A stretch of 64,000 nt of DNA from CAVOGJ01 sp963695405 (GTDB lineage: Bacteria; Planctomycetota; Planctomycetia; Pirellulales; Pirellulaceae). The stretch is from the NCBI GenBank assembly GCA_963695405.1, contig CAVOGJ010000015.1:744001-808000 (forward strand). Direction: 5' to 3'. A program made the translations under genes and the position numbers. Each line of letters opens with the position of its first letter. Position 1 is the first letter of the stretch. Below are positions 10,010 through 18,449 of this stretch, in pieces. The notes under the pieces are model-generated. The model was not told the origin of the DNA, searched no databases, and saw only the letters and a program-made list of their open reading frames with translations.

Positions 10010-10437
10010 CTTGCCATAGCGAGTGCTTATCGGACTTGGAGCCCGGGACGGGGCTTGAATCGCCTACCCACGAAGATAATCGATCAGGACATCGGCACCA
10101 TCACGAAGACCTTCTCGCTGACCCGGTTGGCCAGGTCAGGAAGATAATCGATCAGGACATCGACGTTGAGGGCCTCGGCCCCCTATCGGCAGCGGCCGAG
10201 GAGCCGGGACGATTTGTGGGGCCGCCGCGCAATGCCCTATCCCCATAACGGCTTGCGCTCCCGAGGCCCCGCTCGATGGCCCAGCGCTGTCCGACCTTGA
10301 CGCGAAACTGATGCTGGTTCGTTTTGTGCGCACAGCACGGAAGGCGGCGCGGGCCGCTAGGAGGAAGGGTGAGAAAGAAGCCCACACCGGCCCACGCCGC
10401 GACCTACGACCTGTTCGTCATCCCCCTCGAGCGACCA
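10010..10437. other. Gene-free segment with repeat
   Basis: Between the ligase and the first serine-hydrolase fragment. It holds a short direct repeat (10072-10162) and GC-rich sequence without a convincing frame. The minus-strand peptide around VGQRWAIERG faintly recalls transposase C-termini, but this is too weak to call. Confidence 0.3.
10072..10162. repeat. 23-bp direct repeat, two copies
   Basis: An identical 23-base word occurs at 10072-10094 and 10140-10162, 68 bp apart. It begins GAAGATAATC and contains the palindrome ATCGAT. No gene lies across it. Origin unknown; it may be a local duplication. Confidence 0.75.
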
Positions 10438-10672
10438 CGGGTAAACTCGAGAGCTGGATCGACGTGGCGCGTGACCAGAAGAAGCTGGATACTGGCGAGA
10501 CGCCAGGTGATGTGATGCGCTATGCCTCGCTCAACACGACTGTCTTGACGCGGTTGATCGAGGATATCGAGAACAAGCCCTTCGTTGAAGTTTTCCAGAA
10601 ACGGTTGTGGTCGAAGCTTTATGCCCGTCAGTCGATGATGTTCGGCCTTGCGCCCGATGGAACAGCACTGCC
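10438..10672 (+). pseudogene. Class C beta-lactamase-like serine hydrolase, middle fragment
   Basis: The reading frame gives GKLESWIDVARDQKKLDTGE, then MRYASLNTTVLTRLIEDI, then PFVEVFQKRLWSKLYARQS. The YASLNT segment matches the second (Tyr-x-Asn-type) active-site element of class C beta-lactamase/6-aminohexanoate-dimer-hydrolase-like proteins, followed by the family's typical RLWSPLG region. The nucleophile-bearing N-terminus and the C-terminus are absent here. Similarity stops at about 10672, where antisense CoA-transferase sequence begins. Confidence 0.72.
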
Positions 10673-10714
10673 GAGAAGTATCTCTTCGGTGTGCTCACCG
10701 AGCCTTGGCGGATA
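10673..10714 (-). pseudogene. Family III CoA-transferase C-terminal scrap
   Basis: Minus-strand reading gives PPRLGEHTEEILLGSAV. The PPxLGEHTEEIL block is the conserved C-terminal signature of the CoA-transferase at 6266-7437 (PPLLGEHTEEIL), and the DNA around it is clearly alike (AGTATCTCTTCGGTGTGCTC occurs in both). It abuts the serine hydrolase fragment directly, so this is a recombination junction. Nothing further of the gene is recognisable upstream. Confidence 0.7.
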
Positions 10715-11002
10715 TGCAGGCGTCGCGGTAGCACATGCCGAACGAAGCGTCTTGCACTTGAACGATTTGGGAACGCTGTTAGCGCACCGAAGGTCCATTG
10801 CGCTTTTTGCATATTGCTTTCTGGACGTCGAGCCTTCCGCTGAATGGCCCTCAGCATCCAAAGCCGTTAGGGTAGAGACCTGGCGAGCAACCGCTGACAT
10901 GTCAAACCTATTCATTCCATTGACGATGTGAATCGGTCCGAGCCATTTCCCAACAAAGTGCAGCGTCAGCTGCTCATACATTCCCGATGAGGCGAACACA
11001 GA

Positions 11003-11302
11003 ATGTCGACCCAGCCAGATTCAAGTGGAATGATTTTTTTCGTTCCGTTCTTCGGTATGGCCATGGGCGCTGCAATGGGTGCTTTGTCAGGTCTTTTCAA
11101 TGACTATGGCATTGATGACGACTTTATCGGTTCGGTTCGCGAGCAGGTCACCGAGGGCACGTCCGCTTTGTTTCTGCTGACCGGCAGTGTGACGTTGGAC
11201 AAAGTCGAAGAAGAAATGAAAGGCCAGATTGGAACGCTCATCAAATCCAACCTGACCCACGAACAGGAAGCGAAACTCAACGCGGGATTCGGCGAGGAAT
11301 AG
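11003..11302 (+). CDS. DUF1269-type membrane protein, probably 5'-truncated
   Basis: A 99-residue product with one hydrophobic, Gly/Ala-rich segment (IFFVPFFGMAMGAAMGALSG) and the tail DYGIDDDFIGSVREQVTEGT, SALFLLTGSVTLDKVEEEMK. This matches the C-terminal two thirds of DUF1269 (COG4803) proteins, which are usually about 160-180 residues, so about 60-80 N-terminal residues seem lost. It lies between two serine-hydrolase fragments, in the decayed region, so its expression is doubtful. Function of the family is unknown. Confidence 0.65.
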   Translation: MSTQPDSSGMIFFVPFFGMAMGAAMGALSGLFNDYGIDDDFIGSVREQVTEGTSALFLLTGSVTLDKVEEEMKGQIGTLIKSNLTHEQEAKLNAGFGEE

Positions 11303-11319
11303 AATTCGGGCTTTTAACC

Positions 11320-11469
11320 ATGCCGACTTGCCAGATGATTTACATCGATCCCAAGCGTGATTTTGTCAGCGTTTTCTTCTCAACAACCCCGTTTGTTGAT
11401 GGATACGGCGAGTTCAAAGCCGGAGCCTATCAGCGGGCTGTGGCCAAAATGCTCACACACTTGAAGTAG
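11320..11469 (+). pseudogene. Class C beta-lactamase-like serine hydrolase, C-terminal fragment
   Basis: A 49-codon frame ending in TAG at 11467. It reads CQMIYIDPKRDFVSVFFSTT, then PFVDGYGEFKAGAYQRAVAK. The GQMIYIDPxRDFVxVxFST pattern is the C-terminal beta-strand region of serine beta-lactamase-like hydrolases (6-aminohexanoate-dimer hydrolase type). It ends 18 bp before the amidohydrolase start and has no N-terminal domain. It may be the tail of the same kind of gene as the middle fragment at 10438-10672. Confidence 0.7.
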
Positions 11470-11487
11470 GAATCCAAAGGAAAGTCA

Positions 11488-12856
11488 ATGAATATGAAAA
11501 CTGAAAGACATACCCTCCGTGGGTTGACGCTGCTCTTCTGTTCCATCGCGATGGTCTTGCCCGCGAAGGCGCAGGAAGAGACGCCCGCAGGCCCCGTGCT
11601 ATTCACGAACGTCAACGTGTTTGACGGCGTGAACGAAGCATTGATTAAAAACGCCAACGTCGTCGTGACCGGCAACTTGATCACCGCAGTTTCGACCGAA
11701 CCACTTGCTGTCGCAGGCGGCAGGGTAATCGACGGTGGTGACAGAACGTTGATACCGGGCCTGATCGACGTGCACTGGCACACCTACTTATCGAACATCT
11801 CGGTGGGCCAACTTCTTCAGAATTCTGATATGTCCGACGTTGCGATTGCCGGACTGCTCGGCGCCGAACAAACATTGATGCGCGGTTTCACAACGGTCCG
11901 CGACATTGGCGGTAATCCGTTCGCTGTCCAGAAGGTCATTGATGCTGGGAAATTTCCCGGCCCACGGATGCTGGTGTCCGGTCCTCCATTGGGACAAACC
12001 GGAGGCCACTTTGATTTAACGCCTTACAGTGACGTTCCGCGCAATCCGGGCGCCCCGCTTTCGTATTGGGAGCGTAATGGACTTATTGCGATTGGCGACG
12101 GTGTTCCGGAGGTGACTAAAAAAGCACGTGAAATCCTGCGTATGGGCGCCACTCAGATCAAAATTGCGGGCGGCGGCGGAGTAACGTCTACTTACGACCC
12201 ATTGGATGTCACACAATTCAGCTATGAAGAAATCAAAGCGATCGTCGACGTTGCAAAAAACTGGAACACGTACGTCGCAGCACATATCTTTACCGACGAG
12301 GCGATTCAGATCGCGATCAAGGCCGGAGTCAAATCAATCGAACACGGCAATTTGATCAGAGATCCCAAGACGCTTCAGATGATGAAGGACAATGGTGTCT
12401 GGCTGAGCGCGCAGCCAATCCTGAACGATGAGGATGCATTGAAGTTCGACAACCCGACCAGTACGCAGAAAGTTCATCGAAGCCACCGATGGAACGGAAA
12501 GAACCTACAGGATGGCGAAAGCGATGGGAGTGAAAATCGCTTTCGGCACCGATCTATTGTTCGATCCCGCTTCGGCGGCACGGCAAGGAAAAATGGTTGC
12601 TAAGTTGCAGCGGTGGTTCACGCCGTATGAAGCACTCAAGATGGTGACCTCGACCAATGCCGATTTATTGACGATGAGTGGTCCACGTCATCCTTATCAG
12701 GAAGGGCCTCTTGGCGTCGTCAAGGAAGGAGCCTACGCGGATCTGATCCTGGTCGACGGCAATCCGCTCGAAAATCTTGACCTCGTTGGCGATGCGGCGA
12801 AGAACTTTGTCGTCATCATGAAGGATGGCAAGATCTACAAGAACACGCTTCGTTAG
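11488..12856 (+). pseudogene. Secreted imidazolonepropionase-like amidohydrolase, one frameshift
   Basis: A metal-dependent amidohydrolase of about 455 residues when joined, with an N-terminal signal peptide ending near VLPAKAQEE. Metal-site elements are DVHWHT (HxH), the Lys in ATQIKIAGGGGV, HIFTDEAI, KSIEHGNLI, and the Asp in IAFGTDLLFDP, followed by the typical end DLILVDGNPLENLDLV and IMKDGKIYKN. The frame changes at about 12470 by what looks like one extra A in an AAA run. Relatives include Xaa-Pro/aryl dipeptidases and lactam or N-acyl amino acid hydrolases, so a periplasmic peptide or amide substrate is likely. It precedes the beta-lactamase on the same strand by 139 bp. Confidence 0.85.
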
Positions 12857-12995
12857 GAAACGGCCGGTCATGTGTTGTTGCCACGTTCGCCAAGACGTGG
12901 ACCGATCCACCGTCTGGCGACGATGGCTGCAGCGAAACGGGACAACTATTCACAGCTCGAATCAAACAAACGCATTTTCTCAAAGGAGAAGTCCC

Positions 12996-13993
12996 ATGAA
13001 ACGAAACATAGCACTATTGTTTGTTGCAATAGTCACGTCATTTGTTGCAGGTCGACCGGCACTCGCTCAGGAACATGACGTTCAAGATATTTCTCAGAAG
13101 CTTGAGAAAGTTTCGCAGGGTCTAGTGGGCCGCATGGGAGTGGCTGCACAGGAAATTGGCTCAGGGGTAAGTGTCACCATAAACGGCGATGAAGCGTTTG
13201 TTATGGCGAGTACCTATAAAGTTGCAATTGCAACCACCTTGCTGGACCTCGTCGATAAAGGACAACTTAAGCTCACCGACTTCATTGATGTCCCACTGGA
13301 AACAATGGTCGTCGGGCCCAATCCGATCACCATGAACTTCGTTCATCCCGGTGTAAAGTTGTCGGTGGCCAATTTGATTGAGCCCATGATCACGGAAAGC
13401 GACAATACGGCAACGGACGTCTGCCTGAAAGTAGCGGGAGGTCCGGAAGCGGTGACGAAGATGTTGCGCAGTATTGGGATTACCGAGCAACGAGTTGATC
13501 GGGAATGTTCAGAAATTTTGCGGGACTTCTATGGTTTACCGGACAAGGCCTACGCAACCGTAGCCGCAGCAGCCTATGCCAAAGATCCCACGCTCTTTCA
13601 AGGCAATCTGATCGAAACCTTGAGTTCGAAAAGGACCCTCGGGACCACTCCACACCAAAAGCAATGCTGGAATTGCTTCTGGCGATCGACAGCGGAAAGG
13701 TGTTGAGCAAGGAAAGCCGCGAATTCCTGCTGGCTACGATGTCTCGTACACGTACAGGTTCAGGAAGACTAAAAGGCCTTCTGCCAAAAGGAACACCGGT
13801 TGCCCACAAAACGGGAACGATTGGCGGTGTCGCGAATGACGTGGGTTTCATCACTCTGCCGGATGGCCGACGTTTTGCGATTGTGGTGTTCACCAAGAGC
13901 AGTACGACGTCGGAAGCCGATCGGGATCGAGCCATCGCGGAAATTAGCCGGAGTCTATACGACTTTTATTATTTGGCGGCACAAGACAAATGA
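12996..13993 (+). pseudogene. Class A beta-lactamase, one frameshift
   Basis: A secreted serine beta-lactamase of about 332 residues when joined. It has a signal peptide (FVAGRPALAQ), the nucleophile motif S72-T-Y-K75, S135-D-N137, a DPRDHSTPKAM segment typical of class A enzymes, and the KTG triad in VAHKTGTIGG. The omega-loop reads RVDRECSEILRDF; which Glu corresponds to Glu166 is ambiguous. The frame changes between about 13627 and 13640. Start: ATG with AAAGGAG 7-8 nt upstream. The next gene is a penicillin V acylase-like Ntn hydrolase, so the two may act on the same amides. As read, the gene would make a truncated protein without KTG. Confidence 0.88.
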
Positions 13994-14065
13994 CTTTTGT
14001 CGCAGCCAAAATGCTGGCTGGGAAATAGCGCAACAGCAATCAAACAACAAGCCTTGGAGAATTTG

Positions 14066-15112
14066 GTGAAGTATATGATGAAGAAGCCAACAAATGGCTT
14101 ACGCCTTGCCTTGGTTACTGTGCTCCTTTTTTCTATGACGGTGCAGTCGGCGAACGCTTGTACTCGGCTTTTGTATGAAACTGGAACCGGGACGTACATT
14201 ACTGCACGCAGCATGGACTGGAACGACCCCGAACTTACCAGCGATCTCTGGGTTTTTCCGCAAGGCATTCAGCGGAAAGGAGGGGGCAGCGACAACGAGC
14301 TGACTTGGACATCGAAATACGGATCCGTCATCACGGCATTCTATGGTACCGCATCGGCGGATGGCATGAACGAGAAAGGCCTGGTCGGAAACATGCAGTA
14401 TCTGACCGAAGCCGACTTCGGTGATCCGGCGAAAACCGGGAAACCGACGATCAGTATTGGAGCCTGGTTGCAGTATTTTCTGGACAACTACGCCACGGTT
14501 GAAGAGGCGGTGGCAGCCATGCAAGATCCGCCGTTCACGGTTGTGTCCAAGCCGGTTGAAAATGGTATGGCCGCGAAAATACACATGGCGATCTCCGATG
14601 CGACAGGTGACTCCGCCATTTTTGAGTATCTTGATGGCCAACTGGTGATCCATCACGGGCCACAGTATGTCGTCATGACCAACTCCCCGATTTACTCGGA
14701 ACAACTTGCCTTGAACGCTTACTGGGAAAAAGCTGGTGGTGAAAATTTCCTTCCGGGAACGGCCTCTGCGACTGACCGGTGGGTAAGAGCAAGCTACTAC
14801 CTGAAGACGATGAAAAAACAGGAAGACCGGCCGTTGGCGCTGGCCACGGTATTTTCTCTCATTCGTGGAGTAAGCGCCCCCGTCGGCAGCGCCAGTGGCG
14901 TCGAGACCCTGTGGCGAACCGTGGCTGATCACGATGCCAAGACCTATTATTTTGATTCGGCGGTCTCCCCCAATGTGTTTTGGATCGACTTGAATAAGGT
15001 CGATCTTCAACCCGGGGCAAAGGCGATGACCCTTAAGGTTTCAAAAGACAATCCGCTCGCCGGAGAAGTCTCCTCCCAACTCAAAGAGGCTAAGCCTTTT
15101 GAGTTTCTGTAA
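14066..15112 (+). CDS. Choloylglycine hydrolase/penicillin V acylase-family Ntn hydrolase
   Basis: A secreted linear-amide C-N hydrolase (family C59). The signal peptide ends at QSANA, exposing the N-terminal nucleophile Cys in CTRLLYETGTGTYITARSMDW; the Arg and Asp of that segment match family positions, as does the Asn region YVVMTNSPIYSEQL. Members hydrolyse penicillin V, bile-salt conjugates or N-acyl homoserine lactones; the substrate here is not predictable. I choose GTG 14066 because GGAG lies 6 nt upstream; ATG 14075 or 14078 are alternatives. The frame is intact, unlike its neighbours. It follows the beta-lactamase on the same strand by about 70 bp. Confidence 0.88.
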   Translation: MKYMMKKPTNGLRLALVTVLLFSMTVQSANACTRLLYETGTGTYITARSMDWNDPELTSDLWVFPQGIQRKGGGSDNELTWTSKYGSVITAFYGTASADGMNEKGLVGNMQYLTEADFGDPAKTGKPTISIGAWLQYFLDNYATVEEAVAAMQDPPFTVVSKPVENGMAAKIHMAISDATGDSAIFEYLDGQLVIHHGPQYVVMTNSPIYSEQLALNAYWEKAGGENFLPGTASATDRWVRASYYLKTMKKQEDRPLALATVFSLIRGVSAPVGSASGVETLWRTVADHDAKTYYFDSAVSPNVFWIDLNKVDLQPGAKAMTLKVSKDNPLAGEVSSQLKEAKPFEFL

Positions 15113-15133
15113 AGAAATGTAGTGACCTTGGGA

Positions 15134-15166
15134 GGGTTTCTCATCGATTTCTTCGGTGAGAAACCC
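15134..15166. terminator. Perfect 10-bp stem-loop after the Ntn hydrolase
   Basis: GGGTTTCTCA at 15134-15143 pairs perfectly with TGAGAAACCC at 15157-15166 across a 13-base loop, 21 bp after the stop of the Ntn hydrolase. There is no T-run behind it, so it may be a stabilising 3' hairpin or a weak terminator rather than a classic intrinsic terminator. Confidence 0.55.
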
Positions 15167-15371
15167 TACGCGAGCTCCAACCAGCGGGACTGGAGCTTCA
15201 AAGACGACGCCATGCACAAGCACGGCAACATGGGCCATGGCATCTACGTGGCTCGGGCCCACGCTTCGTCGGGATTAACTTCGCTCTCTGCCCGAATGAA
15301 GGCGAACGTGATCCGGTCCTTTGGTCTTTCAATTCAATTAACCAAATCACTTAACCAAAGAAGGACAACAA

Positions 15372-15827
15372 ATGGATCGCTTCATCAAAGCAACTCTGGC
15401 TTCAGCCTTTGCCTTGCTGCCCACCTATGCGATTGCGCAGGAGCAGACGCCATCGTCGGATACGCCGCTCGCCCAGGCCCTCGAATTCCACAAATATTTC
15501 AATATGCCCGAGAACCGGGTGAAGATTCAGTTTCCCAGCCCTGAATCGCTCTACGCCTGGCAACATCTTTCGCAGTATTATCCGACGGCCCGTGTGGCGC
15601 GAGGCGGCGCCATTTCTGAACTGGAAGTGGCAACCGACGAGTCGATCGGCGAGATCAAGTTCACGGGCAAGGACGGCGTGAAGCGCACAGTCAGCCAGCA
15701 CTTCGAGGACATGCCGCTTGATGCAATGCTGGTTCTGAAGGACGGCAAGATCGTCTACGAGCGCTACAAGACCATGACGCCGAGCAGTGCAGCGGGGAAT
15801 CTGCCCGACGGACGTTACGGAAGATAG
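15372..15827 (+). pseudogene. Class C beta-lactamase-like serine hydrolase, N-terminal fragment
   Basis: It begins with a clear signal peptide (MDRFIKATLASAFALLPTYA, cleavage near AIAQEQ) and continues to MPLDAMLVLKDGKIVYERYK, the strand region just before the SxxK nucleophile of 6-aminohexanoate-dimer-hydrolase-like proteins. After MTPSS the family similarity stops and the frame soon ends, so the nucleophile and everything beyond are missing. ATG is preceded by AAAGAAGGA. With the fragments at 10438-10672 and 11320-11469 this gives N-terminal, middle and C-terminal parts of one protein type in scattered order. Confidence 0.72.
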
Positions 15828-16117
15828 AAAACTGCCTCCGATTGTCTCACTAAATGGTCCGTTTACGGTGGAATTCAGAAATCAAAAGGCCATCCGACGA
15901 GTTTCTGGGATGCCCCTGCCGCGCGACCGTTCGCCCGCATGCGCGAATAGGTGGTTTTCACCTCAGCAGACACGCGTCGACCCGAATCCGCGGCGGATGG
16001 TCCACCTTTGTCGCCGTAGTCGGGGTGGAGAAAAACTGAGAATCTTGGAACTCCGGGCACGGTCAGCTGTATATTTGGCTGGGAACACGACCAGCTTTAG
16101 TTCAGGGCTCGTATCAG

Positions 16118-16660
16118 GTGCAAATCGAAGATCGACAACTGGTGAGGCGGGTACTTGCCGGAGAAACAGACGACTTTCGTGTGCTCGTTGAACGTTATCA
16201 GCAGGCGATTTTCCGGTTTGCTTGTGGACTGCTGGGAAATCGGGAGGATGCTCAAGACGTTGCGCAAGAAGCTTTTCTTGCCGCATACGTCAATTTATCG
16301 GGTTACGATTCATCGCGCGCTGCCTTTTCGACGTGGTTGTTCACCATTGCCCGAAACCGTTCCATAAACTTGCTGAAGCGGAATCGGCCCTTTGCACTTC
16401 AAGAACCGGATGCGATCCAGACCCGCACATTAGCTGATCCAGTCGGCAGGCAAGAACTTTCGCAACAGCTTGACCATGCGTTGGCAGCGTTGCCAGTGGA
16501 ACAGCGCTCAGCATTCGTCTTGGCCGAAATCGAAGAACTGCCTTACGCGGAGATCGCTCGGATAGAGAAGACAACTCTGGGAACGGTGAAGTCCCGCATC
16601 TATCGGGCGAAACAGCGCCTTCAATCCCTACTGGAATCGGTAATTCGGGAGTTGGAATGA
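16118..16660 (+). CDS. ECF sigma-70 factor
   Basis: A 180-residue extracytoplasmic-function sigma factor. Region 2 spans about residues 20-85 (RYQQAIFRFACGLLGNREDA, QDVAQEAFLAAYVNLSGY, FSTWLFTIARNRSINLLKR), and region 4 spans about 115-170 (LPVEQRSAFVLAEIEELPYA, GTVKSRIYRAKQRLQSLL). Its stop overlaps the start of the next gene by 4 bp (ATGA), so translation is coupled to the small membrane protein, a possible anti-sigma factor. The third gene is a signal-peptidase-like protein. The frame is intact and the operon looks functional. Confidence 0.93.
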   Translation: MQIEDRQLVRRVLAGETDDFRVLVERYQQAIFRFACGLLGNREDAQDVAQEAFLAAYVNLSGYDSSRAAFSTWLFTIARNRSINLLKRNRPFALQEPDAIQTRTLADPVGRQELSQQLDHALAALPVEQRSAFVLAEIEELPYAEIARIEKTTLGTVKSRIYRAKQRLQSLLESVIRELE

Positions 16661-16914
16661 CTGGCAAACCAAGAAAACAAGATCCTTACGAACATTGGCT
16701 TGCGGAACGTCGCGAGGTCTGCCCACCTGCAAATATGTCGGATCAGGTCATGAGCCATGTCGCGGAGTTGGATCGCCAGCGCCACGGAGTCTGGTGGTTG
16801 CTTTTGATTGAACAGATCGAACGCAGACGAGTTGCTCGTTGGGCCGTGTGTTGCATAGCGTTAGCGATCGGGAGCTTACCGTATCTCTTGCTGGCACACG
16901 TGCCAATATTGTGA
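16657..16914 (+). CDS. Small single-pass membrane protein, candidate anti-sigma factor
   Basis: 85 residues: a hydrophilic N-terminal part of about 60 residues and one transmembrane segment near the C-terminus (WAVCCIALAIGSLPYLLLAH). I do not recognise a zinc-binding ZAS motif (no HxxxCxxC). The 4-bp overlap with the ECF sigma gene and the topology suggest an anti-sigma role; this is inference from position only. Confidence 0.6.
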   Translation: MTGKPRKQDPYEHWLAERREVCPPANMSDQVMSHVAELDRQRHGVWWLLLIEQIERRRVARWAVCCIALAIGSLPYLLLAHVPIL

Positions 16915-16931
16915 CTTTTGAGGAGATAAAC

Positions 16932-17867
16932 ATGGAGAGTCATATCACAGCACGACGTGTCACCTGGATTGCATTGGCGTTATCACTGTTGTCAGCAGGC
17001 GTGGGTCACGTATATTGCGGACGGGTCGCCAAGGGACTCCCGCTGTACTTTGCGTGGCTGCTCGTGCCTATTTGTGGCATCATCGCGGCGATCAGCCGAC
17101 CCTCAGCAATGGGTTTCGTGTTGCTGGTGTTACCATCTCTCGCTGTCTTCGTTGTGTACCTCTACGCAGCGGTGAATGCTTGGCGACTGGCTCGTCAGAT
17201 TGGTTCGGACTATACCCTTCGAGACTACAATCGGGGGGCGGTTTACTGGCTGCTCATTGTCGTTCATATGGTTCTTTCGATTGGTCTGATCGACGGAGTG
17301 CGTGGTTTCGTCTACGAGGCGTTTGTCACACCAGCGAATAACATGAGTCCGACCATCCTTGCCGGGGACCGCATCCTCGCGAGGAAACTTCTACCGCGAG
17401 ATCACTTTCCCGAACGCGGCGACTTGATCGTGTATCGCAATCCAACTCCTACAGGTGGCACCAGGTTCATCGGACGGGTTGTGGCGCTCGCTGGCGACGA
17501 AGTAGAAATCAGTGGCGAGCGATTGATCATCAATGGCAAGGAATTGCAGACAGATCGTGTTCCTGATGAAAGCTTGAAGCTATTTGGCGAGAAAGTAAGA
17601 GGGCGAGTCGCATACGAAGAGAATTCTGGTCGTCGGTACTTGGTAACCTATGGTGACTCGGCGGATGACAGACTCGCACAGGAAGATTTTGAAACAACGA
17701 TACCCGAACGTCATGTATTCGTGCTTGGCGACAACCGTGATCGCTCGAGGGACAGTCGCCATTTTGGGTCGATTCATTCGCGAGATATCGTTGGTTGCGT
17801 CGACTACGTCTACTGGCCGTCCGAATCCTGGTCACGGCTTGGTCTTGCGAACGACCGGTTGCCATAG
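16932..17867 (+). CDS. Signal peptidase I-like membrane protein lacking the catalytic Ser/Lys
   Basis: A 311-residue protein with an N-terminal multi-TM part (about four segments in residues 10-125, including GVGHVYCGRVAKGLPLYFAW) and a C-terminal S26-type domain. Box order is as in LepB: box B TPANNMSPTILAGDRIL, box C/D ERGDLIVYRNP then RFIGRVVALAGDEVEI, box E FVLGDNRDRSRDSRHFG. Aligned with E. coli LepB (IPSGSMMPTL; YIKRAVGLPGD), the nucleophile Ser is Asn137 and the general-base Lys is Gly181. So the fold is kept but peptidase activity is not expected. Start: ATG with AGGAG 7 nt upstream, 17 bp after the preceding gene; third gene of the ECF operon. Confidence 0.85.
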   Translation: MESHITARRVTWIALALSLLSAGVGHVYCGRVAKGLPLYFAWLLVPICGIIAAISRPSAMGFVLLVLPSLAVFVVYLYAAVNAWRLARQIGSDYTLRDYNRGAVYWLLIVVHMVLSIGLIDGVRGFVYEAFVTPANNMSPTILAGDRILARKLLPRDHFPERGDLIVYRNPTPTGGTRFIGRVVALAGDEVEISGERLIINGKELQTDRVPDESLKLFGEKVRGRVAYEENSGRRYLVTYGDSADDRLAQEDFETTIPERHVFVLGDNRDRSRDSRHFGSIHSRDIVGCVDYVYWPSESWSRLGLANDRLP

Positions 17868-18448
17868 ATGTCGACCGTTCAGCGGCGTTCGGAGGCTACA
17901 CTCTAGGGGGCGGCGGAAGCATCGTCTGACCTCAATTCAGGACTGCTAAGTTGCGGCGGTCTTGAGAACCTCACAAGAAGGGGCGAGTTGCTACGAGCAA
18001 TCGGTGTGACACACTTCGGCGACCTGGCGATTCCCTGAAGTCGCTTCGGCTGCATCGCCGAATGGCACTTAGATATCGAACGTCTACAGATTGCTGTCAC
18101 AATCTGTGGGGGCTATGCGCGAAGATCGACTACCACTGGATGTGCTATCGGTGTGGCTGCCCTCGATATCTAAGCGACATTCGCTGCATCGCCCGCTGCG
18201 TCCAGCCGAATTGGCGAAATGCCATTCGTGAGAAACACCGCTGCGCGGAACGGGCACTATCCGAGGGACGCCGACGTCCCGGAATACGTTCGATTAGTGG
18301 CCAATTCCGAGAACTCTCGTCCCACGGGTTCTCGGGACAGCTCCGAGTGCCAAGCCAAATCTTGACCCTTTGGCTAAGGGCGCATGCCGTAAAACGGTCG
18401 GTTTCCAAGCCTAGGCAAACGTTTGCGAAGTCTGTGTCTTCGATCAAT
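17868..18448. other. Gap of mixed debris before the dipeptidase fragment
   Basis: Nearly 600 bp without a convincing gene. A plus-strand frame is open from 18062 but shows only low-complexity, Cys/Arg-rich residues before the dipeptidase similarity begins. The right edge (18427-18449) is a 23-base word present inverted at 20817-20839, marking a repeated sequence of unknown type. Confidence 0.45.
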
Positions 18449-18449
18449 T
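18427..18449 (-). repeat. 23-bp inverted repeat, copy 1 (partner at 20817-20839)
   Basis: The reverse complement begins AATTGATCGAAGACACAG and is identical over 23 bases to 20817-20839. Flanking bases also resemble each other loosely on the 3' side. It sits exactly at the broken 5' edge of the M19 dipeptidase, so it may mark a recombination or element border. Confidence 0.7.

Noticed and set aside
15122..15371. Plus-strand frame between the Ntn hydrolase and the serine-hydrolase fragment
   Set aside because: Starts inside the hairpin and changes into the signal-peptide region in another frame; no support.
18062..18448. N-terminal half of the dipeptidase frame
   Set aside because: The frame is open, but Cys/Arg-rich residues show no M19 features; treated as unrelated debris fused by rearrangement.
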